From the NCBI GenBank assembly GCA_002329665.1, contig DCTV01000060.1, positions 15,854 through 29,397 on the forward strand: a stretch of DNA of 13,544 bases, read 5' to 3'. The translations under genes were made by a program, and so were the position numbers. A model generated the notes under the pieces. The model saw only the letters and a list, made by a program, of their open reading frames with translations, was not told the origin of the DNA and made no database searches. Positions 13,048 through 13,544 of this stretch are shown in pieces. Position 1 is the first letter of the stretch; every line of letters begins with the position of its first letter. The DNA is from Christensenella sp. UBA1431. Lineage in GTDB: Bacteria; Bacillota; Clostridia; Christensenellales; UBA1431.

Positions 13048-13544
13048 TCACCGCCTTCCGGTTCTTCGGTGAGCTTGAAGAAGATATTCTCGAGCGTGGT
13101 CTCGTTCTGGGCCTTGGAACGCAGTTCCTCGAGCGTCCCCAAAGCGATCAGCTTCCCATCGTCGATGATGCCGATCCTGTCGCACAGGTGTTCGACCACT
13201 TCGAGCACGTGGGTCGAGAAGAATACGGTGTTGCCTCTGGCGCAGTGCGCCTTCATCTCCTGCTTGAGCAGGTGGGCCGATTTCGGGTCGAGCCCCGTCA
13301 TCGGCTCGTCGAGTATCCAGTACCGGGGCTCGTGCATAAGGGCCGCCGCGACGATGATCTTCTGCTTCATGCCGTGGGAGTAGGAACGGATGATCTCGCC
13401 CGCGGCCTTCTCGAGGTTGAACATCGCAAGGTATTTTTCGATGTTCGCTTTCCTGGCTTTGGCGGGGACCGAGTAGATGTCCCCGATGAAATTCAGGTAT
13501 TCGATGCCGGTGAGCCTGTCGTAGATGTCGTGGGAGTCGGGCAC
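13044..13544 (-). CDS. ABC exporter ATPase (N-terminus beyond the right edge)
   Basis: The 166 C-terminal residues of an ABC-2-type transporter ATPase. Visible are PDSHDIYDRLTG (2-13, the usual segment after the Q-loop), signature SYSHGMKQK (54-62), Walker B YWILDEPMTGLD (75-86), and the H-loop STH (110-112). The Walker A and start codon lie right of the window, so the apparent start at the edge is not real. The signature reads SHGM rather than SGGQ, a common form in drug- and antibiotic-type exporters. It is translationally coupled to the downstream permease by an ATGA overlap, so the two form one exporter. The C-terminal tail (TLENIFFKLTEEPEGGE) is normal for the family. Confidence 0.92.
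   Translation of the reverse strand: MPDSHDIYDRLTGIEYLNFIGDIYSVPAKARKANIEKYLAMFNLEKAAGEIIRSYSHGMKQKIIVAAALMHEPRYWILDEPMTGLDPKSAHLLKQEMKAHCARGNTVFFSTHVLEVVEHLCDRIGIIDDGKLIALGTLEELRSKAQNETTLENIFFKLTEEPEGGE

Noticed and set aside
12478..13383. 301-codon plus-strand frame opposite the ABC exporter genes
   Set aside because: Runs antisense across two clear transporter genes and has shadow composition.
1..13544. tRNA or rRNA genes, CRISPR array, insertion sequence or prophage
   Set aside because: No cloverleaf T-arm context, no regularly spaced repeats, no transposase or integrase motif and no terminal inverted repeats with target duplications were seen.

Overview
The window looks like chromosomal DNA of an anaerobic, Gram-positive-type bacterium, most likely a member of the Clostridia (Bacillota). 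This is an inference. It rests on strong purine-rich Shine-Dalgarno sequences, frequent GTG and TTG starts, sigma-A-like promoters, rho-independent terminators, and a gene set that recalls Clostridia: a stand-alone SufC-type ATPase, DUF2520-panBCD, a long clostridial-type citrate synthase and a Bacillota-type ABC exporter. Base composition is clearly GC-rich in genes, with AT-rich islands at promoters.

Layout, left to right. (1) 1-1070: a SufC-like Fe-S ATPase (cut by the left edge) and an FmdB-type zinc ribbon protein with an unusual Cys-rich tail, both leftward. A near-consensus sigma-A promoter lies at 910-938. Divergent from it is a small unrecognised 86-residue protein (1070-1330). (2) 1397-3660: a two-gene leftward operon encoding a UPF0261 (Tm-1 N-terminal-like) protein and a TIM-barrel PEP-hydrolase-like protein. 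These are the two halves of the plant virus-resistance protein Tm-1, here as separate genes. The operon has an operator-like palindrome upstream and ends at a hairpin terminator shared with the 86-residue gene. (3) 3662-5419: a leftward pair, a membrane-anchored VanY-type M15 peptidase followed by a cysteine-free uracil-DNA-glycosylase-superfamily protein, ending in a clear terminator.

(4) 5535-8752: a complete pantothenate operon, DUF2520 reductase (PanG-type ketopantoate reductase)-panB-panC-panD. All four cistrons overlap by 1 or 4 nt. PanB makes ketopantoate, the DUF2520 protein probably reduces it to pantoate, PanD makes beta-alanine, and PanC joins the two. A promoter and an attenuator-like hairpin lie in front of the first cistron, whose best start is a TTG. 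(5) 8753-9279: a long intergenic stretch with a rightward promoter overlapped by a large inverted repeat. (6) 9280-10647: citrate synthase, with its own terminator. (7) 10648-11370: intergenic DNA with foldable sequence and a small Cys/Gln-rich protein (10961-11230) of unknown function. (8) 11371-13544: a leftward ABC exporter, a 558-residue permease translationally coupled to an ATPase cut by the right edge.

This is mostly housekeeping DNA. I see no phage, transposon, CRISPR array, tRNA or rRNA. The items most worth a second look are the split Tm-1 operon and its control region, the Cys/Gln-rich small protein, the atypical UDG-fold protein, the Cys-tailed FmdB protein next to SufC, and the regulatory structures before panG and citrate synthase.
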